Assembly: GCA_016839815.1 (NCBI GenBank)
Contig: JAEOTM010000066.1
Span: forward strand, 1 to 52,115
DNA from: Candidatus Hodarchaeota archaeon
GTDB taxonomy: Archaea; Asgardarchaeota; Heimdallarchaeia; Hodarchaeales; Hodarchaeaceae
DNA length: 52,115 nucleotides
Direction: 5' to 3'
This document shows, piece by piece, positions 41,562 through 50,361 of the stretch. How positions within the stretch are numbered: the first letter of the stretch is position 1; each line of letters begins with the position of its first letter. Position numbers and translations under genes: made by a program. The notes under the pieces were generated by a model. That model had not been told where the DNA came from, did no database searches, and saw only the letters and a list, made by a program, of their open reading frames with translations.

Positions 41562-43202
41562 ATGTTCAGACAAAACGCTGTTTTAAATGATTTTGTAAAC
41601 TTTCTAAAAGCTCGCGGTAGATTTCGTGAAATTGAATTTATTGATAATAGCGTTCATGCCACTCCACGAATTCCAGATTTTCCGTCACTAATATTCTACA
41701 TCGAAGAAACACTTACTGAACCGAAACAACAACAATACGTTCTTGAGATCCATGGTAGTGAATCAAGTGTCATGAACAGAGAAATTAAGGAGTTCTTCAG
41801 TCTAAATAAGTTAAATGTACAAAAAATTCGCTCTAAATTTCATTTGAAAACAGAAATCGAAGAAGAAATAACTTGTGAAGTAACTGGAATAGGTTCCTCA
41901 TTCGATTCATTTTCAGAACAAATTCAAGCCTTATTTAATGTTGCACAAGTTACAATCGAGACAACTCAGAAAACTTTGATTTTTGGCTCGGAATCTACGA
42001 CAAAGATTGCACCTAGGACAAAAAGACCTTCACAGGTTTCAAGTACTTCGAAAATTTCTACTAAGCAACAAAAACCCACAATATCTCCCGTTATATCCTC
42101 AGTCAAATCTAGACCATCTTCCGAAAAAATAGGTAAATCAAAATTTGAAAATTCGGCACCTGCAATGAAAACTGGAATAACAAAGCCATCTGAAATTCCG
42201 AAAAATACACCCTTATACGAGGATCATTCAGATTATCAAGATAATGAAGTGACTGATAAAATAACAGAGAATTTTAATGAACAGGAACTTTTCAAAACAC
42301 CGCCATCAAATTTGGTGAAACATCCAAAAGAGGAACAAGATCCGGAAGCAGATTTATTCCGAATGCAACCCCCAGATAAATCATACTCAACTGATGTGGC
42401 CCCATATTTAAAGCAAACTACAGGTTTATTCAGAAAAGATAATTGGGAGGAAGATCTTCCTACAGAAACAGAAATGGAAATATTAGACCGCACTTTTGCG
42501 CGAATCAAACATCGTACAAAACCTGAAATTCTCGCTAAAGATTTAGATATCCAGATCGAGGAAGCAGAAAAACATCTTCGAAATCTAATCTCAAAAGGAC
42601 TCCTTAGGACACAAGTAGGATGGTTTATCATCAAAAAAAGCCACTTACCTTTCTTTAAGAAGACATTTTCTGATTCAAATCGTAAAAAGAAGAAGAAAAA
42701 ATCACCACGGATATCTCGGACTGGGGAAGGTCTCACATCAGAAGAAATAGCCACAATCAATGCAATTAAATCTAGACCTAATCTCAAAGCTCAATCAAAC
42801 TTACTTACACGTCCTACAGGGCTAAAACAGAGCATTCTGAAAGAGGTACTAAGAAATTTAGTAGATAAAGGAATACTTAGGGTGTCATATGGGTGGTACA
42901 TCCTCAAAGATAAGCATATTTTGGAGCAAAAAAGAGGAAGTCTAGATCCAGACACAATAATCCCGTCAAAACCTGATTTGAAACTTCCCAAAGGGGTAAA
43001 GCTTTCAGATTCTGAAATTCAAGTCATCCAAGCTCTATTACAGCGTCCACAATATAAAGCTCAATCTAATCTCTTAACCTCAGAGGTTAAATTGTCAAAG
43101 GACCAAATTAAACAAGTCCTAAGGGAATTAGTGGAAAAAGATATTTGTAAAGTCACCTATGGATGGTACACTTTAAAAAATCCAGATGATTTCTTATCAT
43201 AA
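41562..43202 (+). CDS. Hypothetical protein with three tandem winged-helix repeats
   Basis: A 546-residue protein of no recognised family. The N-terminal about 150 residues form an alpha/beta domain (opening M-F-R-Q-N-A-V-L-N-D-F-V-N-F-L); residues about 150-290 are a Ser/Thr/Lys/Pro-rich disordered linker. The C-terminus holds three winged-helix repeats, each ending V-G-W-F-I-I-K, Y-G-W-Y-I-L-K and Y-G-W-Y-T-L-K, at about 318-375, 395-455 and 482-540. Repeats two and three share K-A-Q-S-N-L-L-T; repeat one is more divergent. A Lys cluster separates repeats one and two. ATG start. It is likely a nucleic-acid-binding protein, perhaps chromatin or replication related. Confidence 0.65.
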   Translation: MFRQNAVLNDFVNFLKARGRFREIEFIDNSVHATPRIPDFPSLIFYIEETLTEPKQQQYVLEIHGSESSVMNREIKEFFSLNKLNVQKIRSKFHLKTEIEEEITCEVTGIGSSFDSFSEQIQALFNVAQVTIETTQKTLIFGSESTTKIAPRTKRPSQVSSTSKISTKQQKPTISPVISSVKSRPSSEKIGKSKFENSAPAMKTGITKPSEIPKNTPLYEDHSDYQDNEVTDKITENFNEQELFKTPPSNLVKHPKEEQDPEADLFRMQPPDKSYSTDVAPYLKQTTGLFRKDNWEEDLPTETEMEILDRTFARIKHRTKPEILAKDLDIQIEEAEKHLRNLISKGLLRTQVGWFIIKKSHLPFFKKTFSDSNRKKKKKKSPRISRTGEGLTSEEIATINAIKSRPNLKAQSNLLTRPTGLKQSILKEVLRNLVDKGILRVSYGWYILKDKHILEQKRGSLDPDTIIPSKPDLKLPKGVKLSDSEIQVIQALLQRPQYKAQSNLLTSEVKLSKDQIKQVLRELVEKDICKVTYGWYTLKNPDDFLS

Positions 43203-43432
43203 CCAAGATGAATTCTTCTGTCAGCAATTAATAATGCTAAAGAAAATAATCATTATTCCTATTGAATGTTGAACGAATTTAGCCTTTTTAGATAAATATC
43301 TATTAACTAATTATCAAAACATCCTCAAAGAACAAATTTTTAAATCATCGAGTTCTATATACATAGGAAACAAAATTTAAAATCATGAATTAATATTGAT
43401 AAATCGAGACAGAAAAATCAACGTGGCTAATT

Positions 43433-44176
43433 ATGACTAACAACGATACTACAAAAGAAATAACTCACGAAATTCCATCATCAGAAGAGAAGGATTCAAC
43501 TACCCCTACAAAACGGTATCACAATGATAAGTTGATGATTTCTACTCTACTGATTGCTACGGTTATCACATTCCTCATTTACACTGTTCCTGATTGGGTT
43601 TTCTTGGAAATTCCAACACGTAACATAATTCATGAGCTACTTACGTTTATGGGCATAGAAAATTTACCTATTCCAATGATAGATCCAACATTGCCCCATC
43701 TGGCCTCACCTATCCCTGATTTTTTAAGGGGAGGTGATTTTCCTTTTCTTGAGGCTACCTCACAAACACCAGGAATTCATATTCCATCCACAAATGGAGA
43801 TTATTGGATAGTGAAAGCCTGTACAGGTATGCAAGCGGGAGGATTATTGCTAGCTATCATCATGATTACTGAAGCTACTTGGAAGGCAAAGCTTCAAGCA
43901 GGTTTTGTATTTTTTATTGCACTATTTATTGGAAATACATTACGCATTACCTTTCATCTATGGTGTGTATCGTTTTTGGTCTCACAATTCAATATGAATT
44001 CTGAAGACGCCTTTTACTGGGCACATGATGTATCTTCAAAGGTGATCGGATTTTTTGGCACGATTCTCTTTGCATTAATTATTGAACGAATGGGAGTTCC
44101 AATAATCGATCAATTTGCAGATTGGTTGGACTGGATATGGTGGAGATTAGAAAAGGGATTCTCGATATTCACTTGA
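43433..44176 (+). CDS. Archaeosortase/exosortase family transpeptidase-like protein
   Basis: A 247-residue integral membrane protein with the archaeosortase triad: cysteine in K-A-C-T-G-M-Q-A-G-G, arginine in G-N-T-L-R-I-T-F-H, and histidine in W-A-H-D-V-S-S-K-V-I. Archaeosortases process C-terminal sorting signals (PGF-type) on surface glycoproteins and attach them to lipid. No substrate with such a C-terminal motif is seen in the window. The N-terminal about 30 residues are charged and cytosolic. The ATG start sits after an AT-rich region; monocistronic. Confidence 0.85.
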   Translation: MTNNDTTKEITHEIPSSEEKDSTTPTKRYHNDKLMISTLLIATVITFLIYTVPDWVFLEIPTRNIIHELLTFMGIENLPIPMIDPTLPHLASPIPDFLRGGDFPFLEATSQTPGIHIPSTNGDYWIVKACTGMQAGGLLLAIIMITEATWKAKLQAGFVFFIALFIGNTLRITFHLWCVSFLVSQFNMNSEDAFYWAHDVSSKVIGFFGTILFALIIERMGVPIIDQFADWLDWIWWRLEKGFSIFT

Positions 44177-44435
44177 TTATGCCATTAGAGTATATACATC
44201 AGATAAATTCGAATGCTTCCCCTCCTCTCAAGGTGAACTAGGTGTCACTTTCTCGTTTACTTCAGGGAAATATGAGGTGAATTTGAGCATTTTTTTCTTC
44301 TAGTCTAGGATTGGAAATTTTAAACAACTGCTTTAGCCCTTTATCGCGATGTAAAACTTCTTAAGTAAATCCGGATTTAGACTACTTGAAACGATGATCA
44401 CATCGATCTAGGCATTTACGACAGGAGTGTAGAGT

Positions 44436-44612
44436 ATGAGTGTCAGAAAAACAAAAAAACGTGATGATTCTCCGATGCCAGCCACTGGTGCAGGATTGAT
44501 TAGGTTTTATTCCGAATCGGATTCACCAGGGTTAAAAATTGGCCCTTATTGGACAGTTGGACTAGCGATCGTATTTGTAGGACTAATTCTTATATTAAAT
44601 CTGTTTCAATGA
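44436..44612 (+). CDS. secG: Preprotein translocase subunit Sec61-beta (SecG)
   Basis: A 58-residue tail-anchored protein. The cytosolic part has P-M-P-A-T-G-A-G-L-I-R-F-Y, the archaeal Sec61-beta signature, then L-K-I-G-P-Y-W-T-V and one membrane helix (G-L-A-I-V-F-V-G-L-I-L-I-L) at the C-terminus. It is a small subunit of the Sec translocon. ATG start with AGGAGTG about 9 bases upstream. As a tail-anchored protein it is a possible client of Get3 (17753-18703). Confidence 0.93.
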   Translation: MSVRKTKKRDDSPMPATGAGLIRFYSESDSPGLKIGPYWTVGLAIVFVGLILILNLFQ

Positions 44613-44677
44613 AGACAGGTTGAACAATTTTAGTGTGATTTTTTTCTACATCTTTCTTTAAATTAGGTAAATGAAAT

Positions 44678-45577
44678 TTGAGTAGGTTGGATGTAATAAT
44701 GGAAGATATTCCCCTTTCTGAAATAATGACCCAAAAAGAAGATTTAGTTATTATGAGAATACCTGGTAATCGAGATTTGTTGATTGAAGCTATTCGGAAA
44801 ACAGGGTTAAGCGTTTATCCTGTGTTAAGAAAGGATTCAGATGAACTAGTTGGAATTCTATCTAGATCAGACTTATTCAGAAATCCAGATGAAACACAAC
44901 TTTCCCTTCTAATGAAGCGAAATGTTATCACACTAAACCCCAATGATAATGTCATTGATGCTGCTAGGATATACAAGGAAAATGTTTTCCAAAGAATTCC
45001 TATTGTTGAAGATGATGAGAAAACCCTTACTGGTTTGGTTGCTCGTAATGATCTCATCAAGAAAGTAATACTAAAAGCTAAAATTCAAACAGATGTTAAA
45101 AATTACTTTAATCCCAATGTGACAACAATTTGGGAAGAAACACCAGTAAATATTGCTGCAAAGATACTTCGTGTTAGTCATCAAAAAGGACTTCCAGTCC
45201 TCAATGAATCAGGCATGATTGGGATCATCACCCAGAATGATTTTCTAAAGGTTGCAGAAATCTTAGATTCTCAAAGTACAAGTCGAACTGGTCATGGTGC
45301 AGAAAATGATAGTTCCTCCTGGGATAGTGAATCAGTCTTGATTATTGGTTCAAAAACACTCACTCTCCCTAGCAACATGAAAGTAAACGATATTATGGAA
45401 CGAAATGTGGAATTATGTTACACTGGAACCACCATTCACGAAGTTACTAAGAAAATGGTTCAGAAAAACCTCGATCAAATGCCTGTAGTAAGCGTAAGTG
45501 GTGATATCTTAGGGATAATTAATACACGAGATATAATAAGAGCGTATATTCACGAATATGAGAAGGAGAAGAAATAG
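44678..45577 (+). CDS. Multi-CBS-domain protein
   Basis: A 299-residue cytosolic protein made of four CBS motifs in two pairs (M-I-G-I-I-T-Q-N-D-F, D-I-L-G-I-I-N-T-R-D and two N-terminal ones, G-I-L-S-R-S-D-L and G-L-V-A-R-N-D-L). CBS pairs bind adenine nucleotides such as AMP, ATP or AdoMet and act as energy sensors. There is no catalytic domain, so it is probably a regulator of another protein. The start is TTG 44678, or possibly ATG 44699. Confidence 0.85.
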   Translation: MSRLDVIMEDIPLSEIMTQKEDLVIMRIPGNRDLLIEAIRKTGLSVYPVLRKDSDELVGILSRSDLFRNPDETQLSLLMKRNVITLNPNDNVIDAARIYKENVFQRIPIVEDDEKTLTGLVARNDLIKKVILKAKIQTDVKNYFNPNVTTIWEETPVNIAAKILRVSHQKGLPVLNESGMIGIITQNDFLKVAEILDSQSTSRTGHGAENDSSSWDSESVLIIGSKTLTLPSNMKVNDIMERNVELCYTGTTIHEVTKKMVQKNLDQMPVVSVSGDILGIINTRDIIRAYIHEYEKEKK

Positions 45578-45651
45578 TTCTTCTCAAAAAATAGAATTTT
45601 CCAGCGAATAGATGAAATTCTAGGATTCATTGAGACTATATTTGGAGACGG

Positions 45652-46494
45652 TTGAGGATTATTTTGTCTGTTCATCGATCAATTGCAATTCCTGATTCCG
45701 CAGTAAGTGATAACAGTGATATACGTTCAAAAACTGAAAAACTCTTTCAAATTAGTCGAATTGTAGCAATCTTTCAAGTCCAAAACATCATCATTTACCA
45801 CGATCCATTCTTGAAACCAGCTCGTGCAAACCGTGAAAGAAGAATTATTACTAGAATCTTAAAATATGTTGAATGTCCTCAATACCTACGTAAACGACTG
45901 TTTCCCCTCTCACGAGATACTGCAGCTGTTGGAATCTTGTCTCCTTTAGCAATTCCTCATCATGCAAAAACACGTGATCTGAAACTGAATGAAATTCGAG
46001 AAGCTGCGATTTTTCTGAACCAAAATCGTGTAGTGGCTGATGTCGGAGGTATAGAACTCCTAGAAGTAGAAGGATGGAAAAAATCACTGAAGGAGAAAAC
46101 TATCCGTGTCACTACAAAAATCATCAAGGAAAACGGGAAGTTTAAGGCGAAAATTCTTAAAAATCCTCCCAAAACAGAATATTGGGGATATTCTGTTAAT
46201 GCATATCAACAAACTATGAGTAAAGTATTAGCCAATAGATCTGAATATAAAATCGCTACTTCAAGAACATGTGAACCTTTTTCTAGGCTAAAACAAAAAT
46301 TAACTTTAAAAAAAGACTTAATAATCGCCTTCGGAGGACCATATAGTGGTATTCCCCAATTGTTAAAGGCAGAAGGGAAAAAAATTAGTGATATATTTGA
46401 TACTTGCGCTAATACACTCAACAAATATGGTACACGATCATTGAGACTTGAGGAAGCAATGATGATAATGTTCAGTCGTCTAGAGGACGGTTAG
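45652..46494 (+). CDS. Putative SPOUT RNA methyltransferase (DUF171, SPOUT1-like)
   Basis: A 280-residue protein like eukaryotic SPOUT1/C9orf114 and archaeal relatives usually found near uL3. The N-terminus I-L-S-V-H-R-S-I-A-I-P, the R-A-N-R-E-R-R-I segment, the C-P-Q-Y-L-R-K-R-L-F-P motif and the C-terminal knot region I-A-F-G-G-P-Y-S-G-I fit. An OB-like insertion lies in the middle (G-I-E-L-L-E-V). The TTG start has GGAG six bases upstream. It is 101 bases before tRNA-Leu(CAA). RNA methylation is inferred from fold, target unknown. Confidence 0.8.
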   Translation: MRIILSVHRSIAIPDSAVSDNSDIRSKTEKLFQISRIVAIFQVQNIIIYHDPFLKPARANRERRIITRILKYVECPQYLRKRLFPLSRDTAAVGILSPLAIPHHAKTRDLKLNEIREAAIFLNQNRVVADVGGIELLEVEGWKKSLKEKTIRVTTKIIKENGKFKAKILKNPPKTEYWGYSVNAYQQTMSKVLANRSEYKIATSRTCEPFSRLKQKLTLKKDLIIAFGGPYSGIPQLLKAEGKKISDIFDTCANTLNKYGTRSLRLEEAMMIMFSRLEDG

Positions 46495-46562
46495 TCTCAT
46501 TCGTCTTTACTGATTTTCTATCCCGAAATCTTTAAATTTCCTCCTCATTGGAATCAAACTCG

Positions 46563-46570
46563 TATATAAT
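46563..46570 (+). promoter_or_regulatory. TATA box for tRNA-Leu(CAA)
   Basis: TATATAAT lies 26-33 bases upstream of the tRNA 5' end, the expected position for an archaeal tRNA promoter. Confidence 0.6.
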
Positions 46571-46595
46571 TAAGTTAAAAGGCTTGAGATAACCT

Positions 46596-46710
46596 GCGGG
46601 GGTTCCCTAGCCAGGTCAACGGGGACAGACTCAAGATTTACCCTCAATTTGAGGTGAATGAAGAGATCTGTTAGTGTAGACTTTCGTGAGTTCAAATCTC
46701 ACCCCCCGCA
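46596..46710 (+). tRNA. tRNA-Leu(CAA) with intron
   Basis: A type II leucine tRNA, 85 bases after splicing. Acceptor GCGGGGG/CCCCCGC, D-stem CCC/GGG, anticodon stem ACAGA/TCTGT, anticodon CAA, variable arm of 14 bases, T arm GTGAG-TTCAAAT-CTCAC, discriminator A at 46710; CCA is not encoded. A 30-base intron sits at the canonical 37/38 position (46636-46665) and can form a hairpin (ATTTACC/GGTGAAT). The endonuclease subunits at 19449 and 50802 should splice it. It lies after the SPOUT methylase gene. Confidence 0.93.
46636..46665 (+). other. tRNA-Leu(CAA) intron, 30 bases
   Basis: The intron begins after G37 (46635) and ends before A38 (46666). A 7-base helix ATTTACC / GGTGAAT with one G-U pair extends it, in keeping with an archaeal bulge-helix-bulge splice site; exact bulge geometry was not computed. 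Confidence 0.8.
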
Positions 46711-46813
46711 CTATACAAACGAGAAGAAATAACTCATTGGCAATAGGTTCTAAGTGTTCAATGAATTAAAATAGTATCATTTCCCCCCATTAGATGAAGT
46801 TTGAGGTTTCAAG

Positions 46814-47458
46814 ATGAGTACAGAAGAAATTATTCCAGGAATTACTCCAACACGAATGCAATTACTCGAACTTAATCAAAGACTAGAATTAGCTACAAAA
46901 GGATATGAACTGCTTAGTGAAAAACTGGAGGCTCTTACTGGAGAACTACTCACCTCAGTAAATACCTACAAGGATAGAAGGGAAAAAGCTCTTGAAAAAA
47001 CAAACCAAGCTCAGGATGAGTACAGAAAACTAGAGCTACAACTAGGGATTACTGAACTACGGGGAGTAGTATCTAGCTTTAAACAAGCATATAAACTAGA
47101 AAGCAAAAGACGAAGTTTAATGGGAATTTCTGTTCCTATGTTTAATCTAATTGATACTGAAGACGAAAATGAAAAGAGCCTCTCATACTCGTTGAAAAGA
47201 ACATCTGCAAAATTCGATAAGAACCTATTTTTGTTTAAAGAATGTCTTCAAGCCATTATACAGTTAGCAGAAGTTCAATCAACTATATCCCGTCTATCAA
47301 AGGAAATTATTGAAACCAAACGACGGGTTAATGCCTTAAATTATATTATAATTCCAAGGATTGAAGCAACAGTCAAATGGATTCGATTAACTCTTGCTGA
47401 ACGTGAAAGAGAGTCGTTTGTTAGATTGAAAAAAGTAAAGAAGAAAATTTCAGGATGA
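46814..47458 (+). CDS. atpD: V/A-type ATP synthase subunit D
   Basis: A 214-residue coiled-coil rotor shaft subunit D of the A/V-type ATP synthase. P-T-R-M-Q-L-L-E-L-N-Q-R-L near the start and the late R-R-V-N-A-L-N-Y-I-I-I-P-R-I are the signatures; the ends are long helices. ATG start with GAGGT six bases upstream. No other A-ATPase subunit gene is present nearby, so subunit D is separated from the rest of the operon. Convergent with the uL2 gene. Confidence 0.92.
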   Translation: MSTEEIIPGITPTRMQLLELNQRLELATKGYELLSEKLEALTGELLTSVNTYKDRREKALEKTNQAQDEYRKLELQLGITELRGVVSSFKQAYKLESKRRSLMGISVPMFNLIDTEDENEKSLSYSLKRTSAKFDKNLFLFKECLQAIIQLAEVQSTISRLSKEIIETKRRVNALNYIIIPRIEATVKWIRLTLAERERESFVRLKKVKKKISG

Positions 47459-47473
47459 GATTATTAATATCCA

Positions 47474-48220
47474 TTATTCTCTTCTAATTCTTCCTCTTCT
47501 TGGTCCAGTTCTACGAGCGGCAATTAAACCGACTTTACGGCCTGGTGGAGCGTTACGGGATACTGTAGTTGGCTGTCCTGGTCCCTGATGAGCACCCCCA
47601 CCAAAAGGGTGCGAGACTATGTTCATTGCTACACCACGGACTACAGGGAACGCTTTATGACCTTTTGCTCTCATGAATGCTCTTTTTAATCCTGCTTTCA
47701 AGAATGGACGATCAGGTCTTCCACCAGCTGAAATAACCCCAACCATTGCTCTTGCATTTTTGTGAACTTGACGAGTATACTTGGAAGGTAATTGGATTGA
47801 TGGTCCAGATTTTGATTGACCACGGACTTGTCCATGGGTTCCTGATGCACGACAAAGTGCACCACCATCGCCTGGTCGCATTTCGATATTGCAGATCCAT
47901 ACTCCCTCAGGGATTTTGTGAACTGGAACAATATTTCCCACCTCTAATTCAGCTTCTTCTCCTTGTTCACATTTTTGGCCGACATGCACTCCTTCTGGTG
48001 CTGGTAATAGGCATTCATCACCATCATCATAACGGATAAGCATTAGGGGGAGTCCACGACCCATTTCATGGATAAAATCAATGATAGTGAACCCAATTTT
48101 TCCAGTTAATTCTTGTTCTTTAATTGGTAAATAACGTGCTTTTCCCCTTCTTCTATGCGATAACGCACGGAATACTGGAGAACCACGTCCACGTCTTTGT
48201 ACAAGTATTTTTTTTCCCAA
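47474..48220 (-). CDS. rpl2: Large ribosomal subunit protein uL2
   Basis: A 248-residue uL2 with the typical R-R-R-G-K-A-R-Y, R-A-S-G-T-H-G-Q-V and H-P-F-G-G-G-A-H-Q-G-P-G segments; the conserved His of the last is present. The start is a TTG at 48220, five bases after GGTGA. An ATG four bases upstream, 48224, is out of frame. It ends the uL3-uL4-uL23-uL2 operon, the classical archaeal S10-type order. Confidence 0.96.
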   Translation of the reverse strand: MGKKILVQRRGRGSPVFRALSHRRRGKARYLPIKEQELTGKIGFTIIDFIHEMGRGLPLMLIRYDDGDECLLPAPEGVHVGQKCEQGEEAELEVGNIVPVHKIPEGVWICNIEMRPGDGGALCRASGTHGQVRGQSKSGPSIQLPSKYTRQVHKNARAMVGVISAGGRPDRPFLKAGLKRAFMRAKGHKAFPVVRGVAMNIVSHPFGGGAHQGPGQPTTVSRNAPPGRKVGLIAARRTGPRRGRIRRE

Positions 48221-48233
48221 TCATGTCACCTTC

Positions 48234-48509
48234 TTAAATTATCCCTACTTCTGTCGCGAGATCTAAAGCACTATTTTCAGGGTCAAGTTTAATGAATGCT
48301 TTCTTTTTTCCTTGGGGTGTGATTAGAGTATTTACTTTAACTACAGAAACATTATAGAGTGATTCGAAAGCATATTTTATCTGGTGTTTTGTTGCATTAC
48401 GATCCACAATGAAAACCAATGCGTTTTCAGTAATGCTATCCATTTTATTAAATGCAGACTCTGTGATTAGAGGATATTTGATAATATCTTGGGGATGATC
48501 GAATTTCAT
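48234..48509 (-). CDS. rpl23: Large ribosomal subunit protein uL23
   Basis: A 91-residue uL23 with I-K-Y-P-L-I-T-E-S-A, L-V-F-I-V-D-R-N-A-T-K-H-Q-I-K and V-K-V-N-T-L-I-T-P-Q-G-K-K-K-A. It sits at the exit tunnel and is a docking site for chaperones and SRP. ATG start. Thirteen bases separate it from uL2 and 34 from uL4. Confidence 0.95.
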   Translation of the reverse strand: MKFDHPQDIIKYPLITESAFNKMDSITENALVFIVDRNATKHQIKYAFESLYNVSVVKVNTLITPQGKKKAFIKLDPENSALDLATEVGII

Positions 48510-48543
48510 TTAACTCCAACCTTCGCTTATATAATTCTTATAA

Positions 48544-49338
48544 TTAATTTTTTTCCCATTCTTTAAGATAATCAACAGCTGATTTAGTCCATATCGTTAG
48601 TCGTCCAGCATGGGTTCCTGGAGCTAAGTGTTCAGTATTTAATTGATCGATAATCACAGCATCAACACCAGAAATGTTTCTAGCTGCTCTAAGTATTCCC
48701 ATATCATTAGCTACTACTAACAGTACGGATTTACCATTTTTATATTTCCTTCCACGTCGTTTCCCCTTCCCTGCACGCACATGGGAATTTCTACGTTTTG
48801 CTTTTGCTAAATCAAAGGATAATCCTAAACTCTTAAATGTTTCATAAACATCTTTCGTCTTCTTTAGTGATTCAAGTTCATCTGTCACCACTAAAGGTAA
48901 ATAATTTACTTCCTCAATTATATGACCTCGTGATTCCACGAGAATTGGATCGGAAGTTGCGGCAATTGCTGAATTTCTAGCAATTATTCTCTCTTTCTTA
49001 TTAACTTTTTCAGAAAAATTCTGATCGGCTTCTGGTGGGTGTGTACGCCTTCCTCCAACAGCAAATGGAATAAGTGCGGCCCGACTGGCAGAATGAGTTC
49101 GAGATCCCTTTACCCGTGGAACTCTAGCAGCCCCACGACCCGTTCCCCAGCTTTCAGCAGAGGTTCGTTTACCTGCTCTAGGATCAACTCCATAAGGAAC
49201 CTGTCTATTTCGACGGCTAGATAATACTGCGCGTTTTATTAAATCGGGACGAAAAGGGGCTTGAAATACTTCCGCAAGCTCGATCTTCTCAACTTCTTTT
49301 CCTTTAATATTAAACACTGGCACCTTTGTTGATTTCAT
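48544..49338 (-). CDS. rpl4: Large ribosomal subunit protein uL4
   Basis: A 264-residue uL4 with the Y-G-V-D-P-R-A-G-K-R-T-S-A-E-S-W-G-T-G-R segment, the internal extension G-A-A-R-V-P-R that lines the exit tunnel, and C-terminal N-I-S-G-V-D-A-V-I-I-D-Q-L. ATG start. Part of the uL3-uL4-uL23-uL2 operon, 24 bases after uL3. Confidence 0.96.
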   Translation of the reverse strand: MKSTKVPVFNIKGKEVEKIELAEVFQAPFRPDLIKRAVLSSRRNRQVPYGVDPRAGKRTSAESWGTGRGAARVPRVKGSRTHSASRAALIPFAVGGRRTHPPEADQNFSEKVNKKERIIARNSAIAATSDPILVESRGHIIEEVNYLPLVVTDELESLKKTKDVYETFKSLGLSFDLAKAKRRNSHVRAGKGKRRGRKYKNGKSVLLVVANDMGILRAARNISGVDAVIIDQLNTEHLAPGTHAGRLTIWTKSAVDYLKEWEKN

Positions 49339-49362
49339 GTTTCACACAACTCTTCTCTTTCA

Positions 49363-50361
49363 CTAATTTTTTGCAGCAGTGCTGATATAAGTAATTTGTA
49401 AGTCCTCTATATCAACAGGTTTTGGTCTTATTGGATCTCTAATGCGAATTAGTCTTTTTGCAGGACCAGGAACACTTCCACGGACTAAACAATGACGGCT
49501 TACTCTCCCATACCGTTTGAATCCATTTGAAGGCGTAACTTCTTCACCATCTTCTCCAATTTTTAATATCTGTTTATTAAATTCAGTTCTGGTAAAATTA
49601 CCTAATTGCCCAGCTCTAGGCACAGTCCACATAACTCTAGCAGGGTGCCATGGGCCTATACATCCAACAACACGTCTTCCTTTTCGAGTTTTTCTTGGTA
49701 AGATTTTTATCCCATGTCTCTTAACAGGTCCAGCAAATCCCTTCCCTTTTGTAGTTGCATTCACATCTACAAAATCACTTGCCTTGTACACATCATCTAA
49801 TGAAATTTTCTTATCTAAAATTTCCGTTGCATAGTTGAACGCCTCAGAGATGGTGCCTCCAACCTTAATTTCTAGTATATCAGGTTTTTTCTGGGATAAA
49901 CCAGCCTGTCTTGGTAGAGTGTGTGCGATAACTCTCACAGCTGTGACTTCATTTAGAGAATCCTTTTCCAGTTTTATTGCCTGTTTTAAGTTTAATTTCC
50001 CTTTAGGTACTTGTAATCGTAATCCAAGATCCTTTTCAAGTTTTTCACCCCAAATTTGGGTTTTTACTTGTTCTTGGTTTGTTACGGGATCTCTTCTATA
50101 TGTTCTAACGCCAAATATCACAATAGGAGGTGTTTCAATCACAGTTACTGGTACAAATTGCTCCTGTTTATAGTATGGGGATCGTCGATCAGTATTAATC
50201 AAAGCAATATGTGTCATTCCGGCCTTGTAACCGGCAAAACCTAATAATCTTGACTCAGCCGACGATGTCCAAGTCCTTATCCGAGATGTATGACGAGATG
50301 CTTTCTTTCGTCGGTATCCTAGAGATCCTCTATGTGGTGCATGTTTTTTTCTGTGACCCAA
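49363..50361 (-). CDS. rpl3: Large ribosomal subunit protein uL3
   Basis: A 332-residue archaeal/eukaryotic-type uL3 with the start H-R-K-K-H-A-P-H-R-G-S-L-G, then F-A-G-Y-K-A-G-M-T-H, T-K-G-K-G-F-A-G-P-V-K-R-H-G and G-C-I-G-P-W-H-P. It is the first gene of the ribosomal operon and starts with TTG, nine bases after GGAG. A 440-base non-coding region lies upstream. Confidence 0.96.
   Translation of the reverse strand: MGHRKKHAPHRGSLGYRRKKASRHTSRIRTWTSSAESRLLGFAGYKAGMTHIALINTDRRSPYYKQEQFVPVTVIETPPIVIFGVRTYRRDPVTNQEQVKTQIWGEKLEKDLGLRLQVPKGKLNLKQAIKLEKDSLNEVTAVRVIAHTLPRQAGLSQKKPDILEIKVGGTISEAFNYATEILDKKISLDDVYKASDFVDVNATTKGKGFAGPVKRHGIKILPRKTRKGRRVVGCIGPWHPARVMWTVPRAGQLGNFTRTEFNKQILKIGEDGEEVTPSNGFKRYGRVSRHCLVRGSVPGPAKRLIRIRDPIRPKPVDIEDLQITYISTAAKN

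Noticed and set aside
42236..42787. 183-codon minus-strand open frame opposite the three-winged-helix gene
   Set aside because: Ser/Phe-rich shadow of the Lys/Glu-rich plus-strand gene, without its own signals.
44392..44405. CGATG-ATCA-CATCG palindrome upstream of Sec61-beta
   Set aside because: Short, isolated and about 30 bases from the start; could be chance and has no second copy that I saw.
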